Below, in pieces: positions 1-6,590 of a DNA stretch of 7,510 nt. Location: NCBI GenBank assembly GCA_030598645.1, contig JAUVPN010000129.1, forward strand, positions 1 to 7,510, written 5' to 3'. The notes below the pieces were generated by a model. That model was given only the letters and a program-made list of their open reading frames with translations. It was not told where the DNA came from and made no database searches. The translations under genes and the position numbers were made by a program. Position 1 is the first letter of the stretch. Each line of letters opens with the position of its first letter. The stretch is from Hyphomicrobium sp. (lineage in GTDB: Bacteria > Pseudomonadota > Alphaproteobacteria > Rhizobiales > Hyphomicrobiaceae).

Positions 1-538
1 GTCTGCTCGCCTGATCGCGGCAGATAAGCTGCTCTAGGTCGGCGATATCGACGAATTGGTCCGCCTGGCGGCGTAGCTCATCTGCAACCATAGGTGGCTG
101 CGTTTGCAACGTGGACACCACGCTTACGCGTTTGCCCATCTGCTGTAATGCGCTGACGAGGCTGCGGAAATCACCGTCTCCAGAGAAAATAACGATGTGG
201 TCGAGGTTTTTGGCAAGCCGCATGGCATCAACCGCCAGCTCGATGTCCATGTTTCCCTTAATCTTGCGTCGGCCAGACGCATCGGTGAATTCTTTAGTCG
301 GCTTGGTAACCATGGTGAAGCCATTGTAGTCGAGCCAATCAATCAATGGCCGGATGGAGGACTATTCTTGGTCTTCGGCGAGTGCTGTGTAGTAAAGCGC
401 TCGGACCAGTTGGCCCTTCTGGCGAAAATGGGTCAGCAGCCGCTTGTAGTCGATGTCAAACCCGAGTGACTTGGCGGTCGCGTAGAGATTGGCTCCGTCA
501 ATAAACAGAGCAACGCGTTCGGTTTGGTAGAAATGCAT
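1..538 (-). pseudogene. LabA-type NYN-domain protein gene with in-frame amber codon, 3' end outside window
   Basis: Read from ATG at 538 the frame stays open to the window edge (179 codons) except for one TAG at 362-364 (codon 59). Residues 1-58 carry the NYN/PIN-like start VALFIDGANLY (Asp14). After the stop, with no frame shift, come DIELAVDAM (about 98-106), FSGDGDFRSL (118-127) and QPPMVADELRRQADQF (147-162), all typical of the LabA/DUF88 branch of NYN proteins, which resemble metal-dependent RNases; the true role in bacteria is poorly known. Homologues as I remember them have Tyr at codon 59 (EDQEYSSIRP), so one base change from TAC or TAT explains the stop. The start is supported by AAGGA six bases upstream. 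The peptide made would keep Asp14 but lose the later acidic residues, so it should be inactive. Alternatives are a sequencing error or amber suppression. Family call is firm; the pseudogene call assumes the base is correct. Confidence 0.85.
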
Positions 539-970
539 TTGTTGTCCTTCAGGGACGAAAGTGCCGAGAAAGATTCGGCATTGAGGATTTGAATGAAATA
601 GCCGGTCCTTTGGCAGTGACTGACCGATTGATAAACAAGTGTTCCTTACCATCAAGAGCTGGCAAAGAATTCCTGCAATTTCTCGTTAAGCGACGATGTG
701 AAGCACTATAGTAAACAGTTGGCAGAACTCTATGCAACTAAAGCATACAAACAAATTTAAACAGCATTTCATCAAGGTCTCGATCCCCACTGCTCTATGT
801 ACGCTGCAGTCAAAGTCATGGCGCGTCCGCCCTGTGACCTGCCACTACTCATCTTGATTTGCTGACTGTTTCATGCGACTAAGAGACAAGAGGTTGTGCG
901 GCGCGGTTTTGCTTGCGTGTCGGTTCCTGTCTCCCAGTTTAAATCGTAAAAAGCACGAGGGGTGCTAAGA
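539..970. other. Divergent intergenic region between the NYN gene and rpoZ
   Basis: This stretch of 432 bases has no credible coding region on either strand. The part from about 660 to 780 is visibly richer in A and T than the flanking genes, as expected for a region carrying two divergent promoters. Weak sigma-70-like candidates are, on the minus strand, TTGCAT (732-737) and TACTAT (708-713) separated by 18 bases and, on the plus strand, TTGCGT (913-918) and TTTAAA (938-943) separated by 19 bases; neither is close enough to consensus to annotate as a promoter. I found no tRNA or known small RNA by eye. Confidence 0.6.
562..580 (-). other. Small inverted repeat in the NYN gene leader
   Basis: TGCCGA (562-567) and TCGGCA (575-580) are perfect 6-base inverted arms around a 7-base loop. 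They lie 24 bases upstream of the NYN gene start, just before its Shine-Dalgarno. The stem could form in the leader RNA, but it is short and may be chance. Confidence 0.3.
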
Positions 971-1408
971 ATGGCTCGCGTGACGGTCGAAGATTGCGTG
1001 GACAAGGTTCCCAATCGCTTTGAGTTGGTTCTTTTGGCGGCGCATCGTGCGCGGTCCATAGCGGACGGTAGCGCCGTTACAGTGCCGGTTAATGAGGATA
1101 AGAACCCGGTGGTTGCTCTCCGTGAGATTGCCGATCGGACAATTCCGCCTGAGGACATGCGCGAGGATCTTATTCACTCCATCCAGAAGAATGTTGAGGT
1201 GGACGAGCCCGAGTCCGTCGCAGCCCCGCTGTTGCCGCCTGAGCGGCGACCTCCAGTCCTTGGCCGCGATGACCAGACCAGTGATACGGTGGTCGACGTC
1301 ATGACGGAGGAACAGCTTCTTCGTGGCTTGGAGAGCATGACCCCGTCGGAGCCATCCGCTAACGGTGGGCCAAGCGGTGGGCGCGATCGGGATCGGAACG
1401 CCCGATAA
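971..1408 (+). CDS. rpoZ: DNA-directed RNA polymerase omega subunit
   Basis: Omega is the small RNA polymerase subunit that helps fold and hold beta prime, and in many proteobacteria forms part of a ppGpp binding site. The 145-residue product begins [20 protein letters not shown] and contains the conserved AAHRARSI (about 23-30) and [16 protein letters not shown] (43-58). Residues from about 76 on form a Pro- and acid-rich tail with [11 protein letters not shown] (111-121), an extension usual in alphaproteobacteria and absent from the 91-residue E. coli protein. The ATG at 971 is chosen because GAGGGG (957-962) lies eight bases upstream; an in-frame GTG at 962 overlaps that site and is unlikely. 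The stop is TAA. It precedes rsh on the same strand with 109 bases between, the usual rpoZ-spoT pairing that joins the polymerase with the enzyme making its ligand. Confidence 0.97.
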   Translation: MARVTVEDCVDKVPNRFELVLLAAHRARSIADGSAVTVPVNEDKNPVVALREIADRTIPPEDMREDLIHSIQKNVEVDEPESVAAPLLPPERRPPVLGRDDQTSDTVVDVMTEEQLLRGLESMTPSEPSANGGPSGGRDRDRNAR

Positions 1409-1517
1409 CATGCGCACCGGGATCTCGGGTAGGCCGGCGACCTGGTGCTGAAGGCCCTGGGCGAACCAAGTTTGGTGGGGGTTCCTGGTAATATCCGCCC
1501 AAGGAGTGTGGCGGAGG
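1409..1517 (+). other. rpoZ-rsh spacer with the rsh ribosome binding site
   Basis: The 109-base spacer ends in AAGGAG (1501-1506) followed by GGAGG (1513-1517). AAGGAG is 11 bases from the ATG at 1518 and overlaps the in-frame GTG at 1506, which argues against that GTG as the start. GGAGG directly abuts 1518 and is only three bases from the second ATG at 1521. A partial inverted repeat GAACC (1463-1467) and GGTTC (1480-1484) lies in the middle. No terminator with a T run is visible, so rsh may be read from the rpoZ transcript. Confidence 0.5.
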
Positions 1518-3755
1518 ATGATGCGGCAATACGAGCTTGTCGAAAGGGTATTAGATTACGATCCAAAGGCGGACGAGGCGCTTCTCAACCGTGCCTACGT
1601 TTATGCAATGAAGGCGCACGGACATCAGAAGCGCGCCTCGGGCGATCCCTACTTCTCCCACCCCCTCGAAGTCGCGGCTATCCTCACCGACCTTAAGCTC
1701 GATGGCGCAACCATCGTGACGGCACTGCTGCACGACGTGATTGAGGATACTGAAGCCACCCGTGCCGAGGTTGATCAGCTATTTGGTTCCGAGATTGGCT
1801 CGCTGGTCGATGGGCTGACAAAGATACGGCGGCTCGACCTCGTTTCTAAGAAGGCGGAGCAAGCCGAAAATTTCCGCAAGCTGCTCGTCGCAATCTCCAG
1901 TGATATTCGCGTGCTCTTGGTAAAGCTCGCCGATCGACTTCATAATATGCGCACTCTAGAGCACGTGAAGCCTGAGACGCGTAGGCGCAATGCTGAGGAG
2001 ACGGTCGATATATACGCGCCGCTCGCCAGCCGTATGGGCATGGAAGCGATGCGCGCAGAGCTGGAAGATCTCGCGTTTCGCTGGCTAAACCCCGAGGCCT
2101 ACACCACGGTTACTGAGAAGCTCGCCGAGCTGAGAAAGTCTAACGAGGGACTCGTGGAGGATATTCGCGCAGCGCTAGCAGGCAAGCTGGAAGAGGTAGG
2201 CATCAAGGCGGAAGTTTCAGGCAGAGAAAAGAAGCCTTACGCCATCTGGAGCAAGATGGCCAACAAACAGATAAGCTTGGAGCAGTTGTCCGACATCTAT
2301 GCGTTTCGCGTAGTCATCGATTCAATCGACGACTGCTATCGCGTACTCGGCGTTTCGCACACCACGTGGCGCACGGTGCCCGGGCGCTTCAAAGACTACA
2401 TCTCGACGCCAAAGCAGAACAATTACCAATCTATACACACCACGGTGGTTGGCCCACGCCATCAGCGCGTCGAGCTTCAGATCCGCACGCGCGCGATGCA
2501 CGAGATCGCCGAGTACGGAGTAGCGGCGCATGCCATCTACAAGGACTCGGCTCGCAAGAACGGGCAAATAGTATCTAAATGTGCTGTCGACGTGGCTAAG
2601 GACAGCGGTCCGTATTTGTGGTTACGCAGGCTTGTCGAAACCCTACTTGAAGGATCCAACCCGGAGGAGTTCCTCGAGCATACGAAGCTGGAACTTTTTC
2701 AGGACCAGGTTTTTTGCTTTTCGCCCAAGGGTCGTTTGATCGCGCTGCCTCGCGGCGCGACGCCGCTCGACTTTGCCTATGCCGTGCATACTGACGTCGG
2801 CAATGCAGCAGTGGGTGCATTCGTCAACGGACGCCATGTTCCAATCGATACGCAGTTGCGCAATGGTGATGAGGTAGAAATCCAAACCGCCGAAAACCAC
2901 ACGCCTCCCGCTGCCTGGGAGAACCTGGTGGCGACGGGGCGTGCTCGTTCGGCCATCCGTAGGGCCGCGCGTGGCGCTTTGCGTAAGCAATATAGCGAAC
3001 TCGGGCGCCGCTTGATTGCCTGTCGATTCGAACGGGTGGGCGAAGAGTTGACGGATGAGGTGCTGACGAATGCCTTGCCGCGGTTAGGCCAGAAGTCTCT
3101 TGAGGATGCGCTGGCTGCGGTAGGGCGCAACGAGTTGCCAATTGAAGATGTTTTGCGAGCGGCCATTCCAGATGCGGCGGTGCGAGAGCCGGCAAGGGAA
3201 ACCTACCAGCGAACACGCCGATTTGGACGTGCGTCGAGTCAGGATGGCTGGTTCAACATCGATCGGGTCATGAGCCTGAAGTTCCGTGCGGATCAGGAGC
3301 CAAAAGGAACGGGTGGTTTGGCCATTCGCGGCGTTAAGGACGACCTGCCCGTGAGCTTTGAGCCGGGCGGTGCAGTCCCCGGCGACCGGATTGTTGGCGT
3401 AATGACGCCAGGCGAAGGAATTCGGATATTCCAGATTCATTCGCCGCGGCTGAAGGAATTCGAGCATGAAGGTTGGATCGATGTTACCTGGGATATTGAC
3501 CCAGCAACGCCACAGCGCTTTCCTGCACGCATCAGCGTTATGGCCCTCAACGAGCCAGGTTCCCTCGCACAAATTGCAAGGGTGATTGGTGAAGGGGGTG
3601 GAAATATCGATAACGTGCGGATGGTGCGTCGCGCACCGGATTTTACTGAGATGCGTATTGAGCTCGAGGTCCTGGACCTGGTGCATTTGAACCACATAAT
3701 TTCAGGACTTCGCGATAAAGCAGTGGTCAACACGGTTGAACGCGTGTTTGATTGA
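1518..3755 (+). CDS. rsh: Bifunctional (p)ppGpp synthetase/hydrolase (RelA/SpoT homologue)
   Basis: This cytosolic long-form RSH makes (p)ppGpp from ATP and GDP/GTP and degrades it, controlling the stringent response. Numbering for 745 residues from ATG 1518: HD hydrolase with GDPYFSHP (His48), LLHDVIED (His72, Asp73, Glu76, Asp77) and LADRLHN (Asp139, Asn143); synthetase from about 235 (GREKKPYAIW) with RFKD (290-293), YQSIHT (303-308) and ELQIRT (319-324); TGS from about 392 to 457 (DQVFCFSPKG); a middle region with GWFNIDRV (577-584); and ACT from about 671 to 745 (ARISVMALNEPGSLAQIARV). The RxKD motif is typical of bifunctional enzymes, unlike ExDD of E. coli RelA, and all hydrolase residues I checked are present, so both activities are expected. 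Length is normal for the family. The gene ends in tandem in-frame stops, TGA then TAA. The exact start could be 1518 or 1521. Confidence 0.97.
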   Translation: MMRQYELVERVLDYDPKADEALLNRAYVYAMKAHGHQKRASGDPYFSHPLEVAAILTDLKLDGATIVTALLHDVIEDTEATRAEVDQLFGSEIGSLVDGLTKIRRLDLVSKKAEQAENFRKLLVAISSDIRVLLVKLADRLHNMRTLEHVKPETRRRNAEETVDIYAPLASRMGMEAMRAELEDLAFRWLNPEAYTTVTEKLAELRKSNEGLVEDIRAALAGKLEEVGIKAEVSGREKKPYAIWSKMANKQISLEQLSDIYAFRVVIDSIDDCYRVLGVSHTTWRTVPGRFKDYISTPKQNNYQSIHTTVVGPRHQRVELQIRTRAMHEIAEYGVAAHAIYKDSARKNGQIVSKCAVDVAKDSGPYLWLRRLVETLLEGSNPEEFLEHTKLELFQDQVFCFSPKGRLIALPRGATPLDFAYAVHTDVGNAAVGAFVNGRHVPIDTQLRNGDEVEIQTAENHTPPAAWENLVATGRARSAIRRAARGALRKQYSELGRRLIACRFERVGEELTDEVLTNALPRLGQKSLEDALAAVGRNELPIEDVLRAAIPDAAVREPARETYQRTRRFGRASSQDGWFNIDRVMSLKFRADQEPKGTGGLAIRGVKDDLPVSFEPGGAVPGDRIVGVMTPGEGIRIFQIHSPRLKEFEHEGWIDVTWDIDPATPQRFPARISVMALNEPGSLAQIARVIGEGGGNIDNVRMVRRAPDFTEMRIELEVLDLVHLNHIISGLRDKAVVNTVERVFD

Positions 3756-3812
3756 TAAGAGTCAGTCATAGACGTGGCTGGCGAACAGGTGCCGGTTGGA
3801 GTTTTTGGAAGG

Positions 3813-4376
3813 ATGTTGCTTGGTCGTCGCGAGAGAAAGCCAGGTGAGATTGGCGGAGGCAGTATGCACGGCCTGTGGCATAAGTGGTTGATCCGCAAAT
3901 GTTTCCCGGCACACCAGCTCAGGCGCCTTCGTGCGAGCCCGCATGAGGTCGCACTAGGGTGCGCGGTGGGCGTTTTCGTCTCGATAACGCCTCTCCTTGG
4001 GGCCCAGATGCTGATCGCTGCATTTCTTGCCGGCCTCTTGCGCGCCAGTGTGCCGGCCGCAGTGCTTGGAACATTTTTCGGCAATCCAGTCAGTTGGCCC
4101 TTTATCTGGACATCGACCTATGCCATGGGCCTGCAAATGATTGGACTGGATCGTGTCCTAGATACCGGCAATATTGAACAAAATGTCATGCTTCTATGGG
4201 CTGCGCTGCTGGAGCGCTCGCCAGAGTTACTTGATGCCACGGCGGCTCTACTGTGGCCCCTTTTATTGCCCATGATGGCGGGAAGCTTGCCGCTTGGACT
4301 GCTGACGGCCGCCGTGTTCTACTATATTTCGAGAAACATAGCCCGCGGGTGGCAGGCCCGTCGTATGATGCAGTAG
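3813..4376 (+). CDS. DUF2062 family inner-membrane protein
   Basis: The 187-residue product has a basic N-terminus (MLLGRRERKP) and hydrophobic segments at about 46-74, 80-109 and 145-172, with a basic end (SRNIARGWQARR). The central block ASPHEVALGCAVGVFVSITP followed by GTFFGNPVSWPFIW (86-99), with its GNP, marks DUF2062, a family of unknown function that I recall near rsh, acpS and lepB in alphaproteobacteria. It is probably an inner-membrane protein; I know of no established activity. Start choice is uncertain: ATG 3813 gives MLLGRR, like homologues I remember, with GGAG 11 bases upstream; the in-frame GTG at 3774 has only a weak upstream site, and ATG 3864 has GGAGG four bases upstream but would shorten the N-terminus. 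It lies 57 bases after rsh and 45 before pdxJ, suggesting the same operon. The stop is TAG, with an in-frame TAA five codons later. Confidence 0.85.
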   Translation: MLLGRRERKPGEIGGGSMHGLWHKWLIRKCFPAHQLRRLRASPHEVALGCAVGVFVSITPLLGAQMLIAAFLAGLLRASVPAAVLGTFFGNPVSWPFIWTSTYAMGLQMIGLDRVLDTGNIEQNVMLLWAALLERSPELLDATAALLWPLLLPMMAGSLPLGLLTAAVFYYISRNIARGWQARRMMQ

Positions 4377-4421
4377 CCCGAGACTGCCGAATAACTTTCC
4401 CCGTGTTGTAAATCCCGACTT

Positions 4422-5216
4422 ATGAATTTGCCCTCGAAGGTTCCCGATCTGCGCCTTGGCGTGAATATCGATCACGTCGCCACCATCCGGAATGCACGTG
4501 GCGAGCGCCATCCGGATACGCTGCGCGCGGCACATCTTGCGGTTGAGGCGGGGGCCGATGGCATTACGGCACACCTGCGCGAAGATCGTCGCCACATTTC
4601 CGATTATGATATCGCCAGGCTGAAGCGGGAGTTGACGTGCCCGCTGAACTTAGAGATGGCAGCAATAACGGAGATGCTCGATATCGCGCTACGCCATGTA
4701 CCGAACGCCTGCTGCCTCGTGCCCGAGCGCCGCGAGGAGCGCACAACGGAGGGCGGCCTCGACGTGGCTGCTGGTGGCGATCACTTGGACCGTATCATCG
4801 CAGATCTGAAGGCCGCTGGCATTCGCGTCTCTTTATTTATCGAGCCAGAACCACGCACGATAGAAGCGGCCGCACAGGTTGGTGCCGACATCGTTGAACT
4901 GCACACGGGATCCTACTGTGAGAAAGCTCTAGCGGACGATGCGACGGCATTTGCTGACGAGCTCGATCGCTTGGCTCGTGCCGCTACGCTAGCCGATGCC
5001 GCTGGCCTGGAAGTTCATGCTGGTCATGGTCTCACATTCAATACGGTGGCGAGAGTTGCACGCCTACCCGAAATCGTCGAACTCAACATTGGCCACTTTC
5101 TCGTTGGCGAGGCTATTTTCACCGGCCTTCCGAGTGCCGTCCACCGAATGCGCGGTTTGATGGATGAGGCTCGAGCAGGAGTCGAGCCTTCGCGAGAGCG
5201 TGCGAGGTCGGGGTGA
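4422..5216 (+). CDS. pdxJ: Pyridoxine 5'-phosphate synthase
   Basis: PdxJ condenses 1-deoxy-D-xylulose 5-phosphate with 3-amino-1-hydroxyacetone 1-phosphate to pyridoxine 5'-phosphate, the ring-closing step of the DXP-dependent vitamin B6 pathway in the cytosol. The 264-residue protein is a TIM barrel with all signature strands visible: [16 protein letters not shown] (12-27), [11 protein letters not shown] (49-59), [10 protein letters not shown] (73-82), [17 protein letters not shown] (98-114), IVELHTGSY (157-165), [12 protein letters not shown] (198-209) and [14 protein letters not shown] (220-233). His51, Glu78 and His199 match E. coli His45, Glu72 and His193 with a constant offset of six, so the active site looks intact. 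ATG 4422 is the only sensible start although no clear Shine-Dalgarno precedes it. The TGA stop overlaps the acpS GTG by four bases (GTGA). Confidence 0.98.
   Translation: MNLPSKVPDLRLGVNIDHVATIRNARGERHPDTLRAAHLAVEAGADGITAHLREDRRHISDYDIARLKRELTCPLNLEMAAITEMLDIALRHVPNACCLVPERREERTTEGGLDVAAGGDHLDRIIADLKAAGIRVSLFIEPEPRTIEAAAQVGADIVELHTGSYCEKALADDATAFADELDRLARAATLADAAGLEVHAGHGLTFNTVARVARLPEIVELNIGHFLVGEAIFTGLPSAVHRMRGLMDEARAGVEPSRERARSG
5204..5215 (+). promoter_or_regulatory. acpS ribosome binding site inside pdxJ, deciding a GTG start
   Basis: GAGG at 5204-5207 lies five bases before GTG 5213-5215. The first residues read from this [15 protein letters not shown], match the universal AcpS N-terminus, so the unusual start codon is well supported. 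The GTG shares GTGA with the pdxJ stop, suggesting translational coupling. Confidence 0.8.
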
Positions 5217-5626
5217 TCCTGGGCATCGGCAACGACATCATTGATATCCGCCGAATCGCGAAAACACTAGAATGCTATGGCGAGCGCTTCCTTTTGCGCG
5301 TGTTCACCGACGTTGAGCGCGCGAAATCAGATGGACGCGTTCAACGTTCAGCATCCTATGCGAAGCGCTTTGCTGCCAAGGAGGCTTGCGCCAAGGCACT
5401 AGGGACCGGATTGCGCCGCGGCGTCTACTGGCGTGATATGGGCGTGATTAACTTGCCGTCCGGGCGCCCTACGATCAGGCTTACTGATGGCGCGGCCCGG
5501 CAGCTGGAGCGGATAACACCTGCCGGCTTCGAGGCCCGCATTGATTTGACGCTGACCGACGATTTTCCGCTGGCGGAAGCCATCGTGATCATTTCCGGCG
5601 TTCCAGTGAAAGAGAAGCGGCGTTGA
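5213..5626 (+). CDS. acpS: Holo-[acyl-carrier-protein] synthase
   Basis: AcpS transfers 4'-phosphopantetheine from CoA to a serine of acyl carrier protein, giving the holo-ACP needed for fatty acid and lipid A synthesis in the cytosol. The product has 137 residues, slightly longer than the 126 of E. coli. It starts [15 protein letters not shown] with the Mg-binding Asp8, and has [18 protein letters not shown] (49-66) with Glu57, the counterparts of E. coli Asp9 and Glu58. The C-terminal part ([23 protein letters not shown]) is the alphaproteobacterial form of the final strands. Translation begins at GTG, overlapping pdxJ. The stop is TGA, and 129 bases separate it from lepB. Confidence 0.97.
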   Translation: MILGIGNDIIDIRRIAKTLECYGERFLLRVFTDVERAKSDGRVQRSASYAKRFAAKEACAKALGTGLRRGVYWRDMGVINLPSGRPTIRLTDGAARQLERITPAGFEARIDLTLTDDFPLAEAIVIISGVPVKEKRR

Positions 5627-5630
5627 GGCG

Positions 5631-5646
5631 CAATCAAATTCGATTG
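5631..5646. repeat. Near-palindrome just after acpS
   Basis: CAATCAAATTCGATTG is a 16-base near-palindrome with five perfect pairs at each end and one mismatched pair in the core. It begins four bases after the acpS stop. There is no following T run, so it does not look like an intrinsic terminator. It could be an operator-like site or chance. Confidence 0.3.
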
Positions 5647-5662
5647 TGGCAGGTGTGCAGGA

Positions 5663-5686
5663 TCCGCGCGAATTGCGCAGGAGGGG
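5663..5686 (+). promoter_or_regulatory. Strong Shine-Dalgarno with a possible sequestering hairpin
   Basis: AGGAGGGG (5679-5686) contains the full AGGAGG anti-16S complement and is the strongest ribosome binding site in the window. It sits four bases before the ATG at 5691. The bases before it, GCGC (5666-5669), GAATT loop, GCGC (5675-5678), form a short GC stem, which extends to TCC (5663-5665) pairing with GGA (5680-5682) if A5679 bulges. In that fold half of the Shine-Dalgarno would be paired. The Shine-Dalgarno is plain to see; the hairpin is inferred by eye without an energy calculation. Confidence 0.55.
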
Positions 5687-5690
5687 CAAA

Positions 5691-5759
5691 ATGGCTATAG
5701 CGGCCGAGCTTACGCTGGGTTTGAGCAAACCTAAGCGCCTATGTGGGAGTTTCGAATGA
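5691..5759 (+). CDS. Possible 22-residue small protein or leader peptide upstream of lepB
   Basis: ATG 5691 opens 22 codons, starting MAIAAELTLG and ending RLCGSFE, closed by TGA at 5757-5759. I do not recognise the peptide; it has no evident signal sequence or membrane segment and carries one Cys. Two features support translation: AGGAGGGG four bases upstream, and a stop that overlaps the lepB start as ATGA (5756-5759) in a different frame. This arrangement is typical of translational coupling, so reading the small ORF may deliver ribosomes to lepB or regulate it. It fills about half of the 129-base acpS-lepB gap, and the rest is non-coding. The alternative is a chance ORF next to an AGGAGG that serves no gene; conservation has not been tested. 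Confidence 0.45.
   Translation: MAIAAELTLGLSKPKRLCGSFE
5745..5758 (+). promoter_or_regulatory. lepB ribosome binding site, deciding the start
   Basis: GGGAG (5745-5749) lies six bases before ATG 5756. An in-frame ATG at 5741 overlaps this site and has no good site of its own, so the start at 5756 (MTVSANKRRSGW) is preferred. This Shine-Dalgarno lies inside the small ORF upstream. Confidence 0.75.
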
Positions 5760-6514
5760 CAGTCTCGGCGAACAAAAGAAGGAGCGGTTGGCTTGAGACC
5801 GCCACCATCGTCATCGAGGCCCTCGCAATCGCCATGCTGGTGCGCACGTTCCTCTATCAGCCTTTCAACATCCCATCGGGATCGATGAAGGAGACGCTGC
5901 TCATAGGCGATTACCTCTTTGTCTCCAAGCTATCCTATGGCTACAGTCGTTACTCATTCTACAATTTGATTCCGTTCTCAGGGCGCGTGTTTCCCGCCGA
6001 GCCGGAACGTGGCGACGTCGCGGTGTTCAAGTTGCCGCGCGATAATTCAACCGACTATATAAAGCGGGTGATCGGGTTGCCGGGTGACGAGATAGTCATG
6101 CGCAAGGGTGTACTTTTTATAAATGGTAAGGAGATACCCAAGCGTCGAACAGGGTCTTTCTTCACTAAGGAGAATGGCGGTCCACCGCGTAAAATCCCTG
6201 CATACGAGGAGACACTGCCAAACGGGGTGAAGTACACCGTCCTAGATGCCGATGAGAATGGTCCATTTGACACCGTTGGTCCGTACAAGGTGCCAGAAGG
6301 GCACTACTTTATGATGGGCGATAACCGTGATAACTCAACCGACAGTCGCGCTTCTTGGGGGGTCGGGTATGTGCCTTTCGAAAACTTAGTCGGTCGGGCT
6401 GAAATTATTTTCTTTTCTGCTGCTGTCGACGAGCCGGCTGCGTTTATCTGGTGGAAGCCTTGGACCTGGCCATTTTATGTTAGGTGGAGCCGGTTCTTCA
6501 CCCTGGTACGCTAA
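5756..6514 (+). CDS. lepB: Signal peptidase I
   Basis: LepB is the inner-membrane serine protease that cuts signal peptides from exported proteins on the periplasmic side. The 252-residue product has a short basic N-terminus, one membrane anchor at about 15-33 (ETATIVIEALAIAMLVRTF), then box B FNIPSGSMKETLLIGDYLFV with nucleophile Ser43, box C RGDVAVFKLP (85-94), box D DYIKRVIGLPGDEI (100-113) with general base Lys103, and box E MGDNRDNSTDSR (187-198). All catalytic parts correspond to E. coli Ser90 and Lys145. With one N-terminal anchor it is the short alphaproteobacterial form, unlike the two-anchor E. coli enzyme of 324 residues. The C-terminus is Trp-rich (IWWKPWTWPFYVRW). Its start overlaps the stop of a possible small ORF; rnc follows after 76 bases, a usual lepB-rnc-era order. 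Confidence 0.97.
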   Translation: MTVSANKRRSGWLETATIVIEALAIAMLVRTFLYQPFNIPSGSMKETLLIGDYLFVSKLSYGYSRYSFYNLIPFSGRVFPAEPERGDVAVFKLPRDNSTDYIKRVIGLPGDEIVMRKGVLFINGKEIPKRRTGSFFTKENGGPPRKIPAYEETLPNGVKYTVLDADENGPFDTVGPYKVPEGHYFMMGDNRDNSTDSRASWGVGYVPFENLVGRAEIIFFSAAVDEPAAFIWWKPWTWPFYVRWSRFFTLVR

Positions 6515-6526
6515 GGTACTCGTACC
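6505..6526 (+). other. Inverted repeat across the lepB stop codon
   Basis: GGTACG (6505-6510) and CGTACC (6521-6526) are perfect 6-base inverted arms around a 10-base loop that holds the lepB TAA and a further GGTAC (6515-6519), which can pair with GTACC instead. Without a T run it is not an intrinsic terminator. Its place at the head of the rnc leader makes it a candidate structured element in that RNA. Confidence 0.35.
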
Positions 6527-6590
6527 TATCCTTCGGTGCCAGATTCCGCCCATCCGGAGTTGGAACAGCCCGCGGGTGAAATTGGACGTT

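Noticed and set aside
965..1417. Antisense open frame of 150 codons across rpoZ
   Set aside because: It is the exact shadow of a full omega subunit gene with a good ribosome binding site on the other strand.
1410..1451. Thirteen-codon ORF right after the rpoZ stop
   Set aside because: It has no good Shine-Dalgarno, is very short, and does not overlap the rsh start, so nothing supports translation.
1463..1484. Possible terminator between rpoZ and rsh (GAACC/GGTTC)
   Set aside because: The arms are only five bases and no T run follows, so an intrinsic terminator is not supported.
3084..3695. Antisense open frame of 203 codons inside rsh
   Set aside because: It lies opposite conserved RSH middle and ACT domains, has no recognisable domain, and is best explained by coding bias of the sense gene.
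3437..4084. Long antisense open frame of 215 codons over the end of rsh and the start of DUF2062
   Set aside because: It is a shadow of two well-supported genes, shows low-complexity Arg/Pro/Ser composition, matches no family I know, and spans the intergenic gap without a start signal.
6477..6590. Longer rnc start at ATG 6477 inside lepB
   Set aside because: It would add 38 residues with no RNase III similarity and overlap lepB. ATG 6591 gives a normal N-terminus and the expected offset of catalytic residues.
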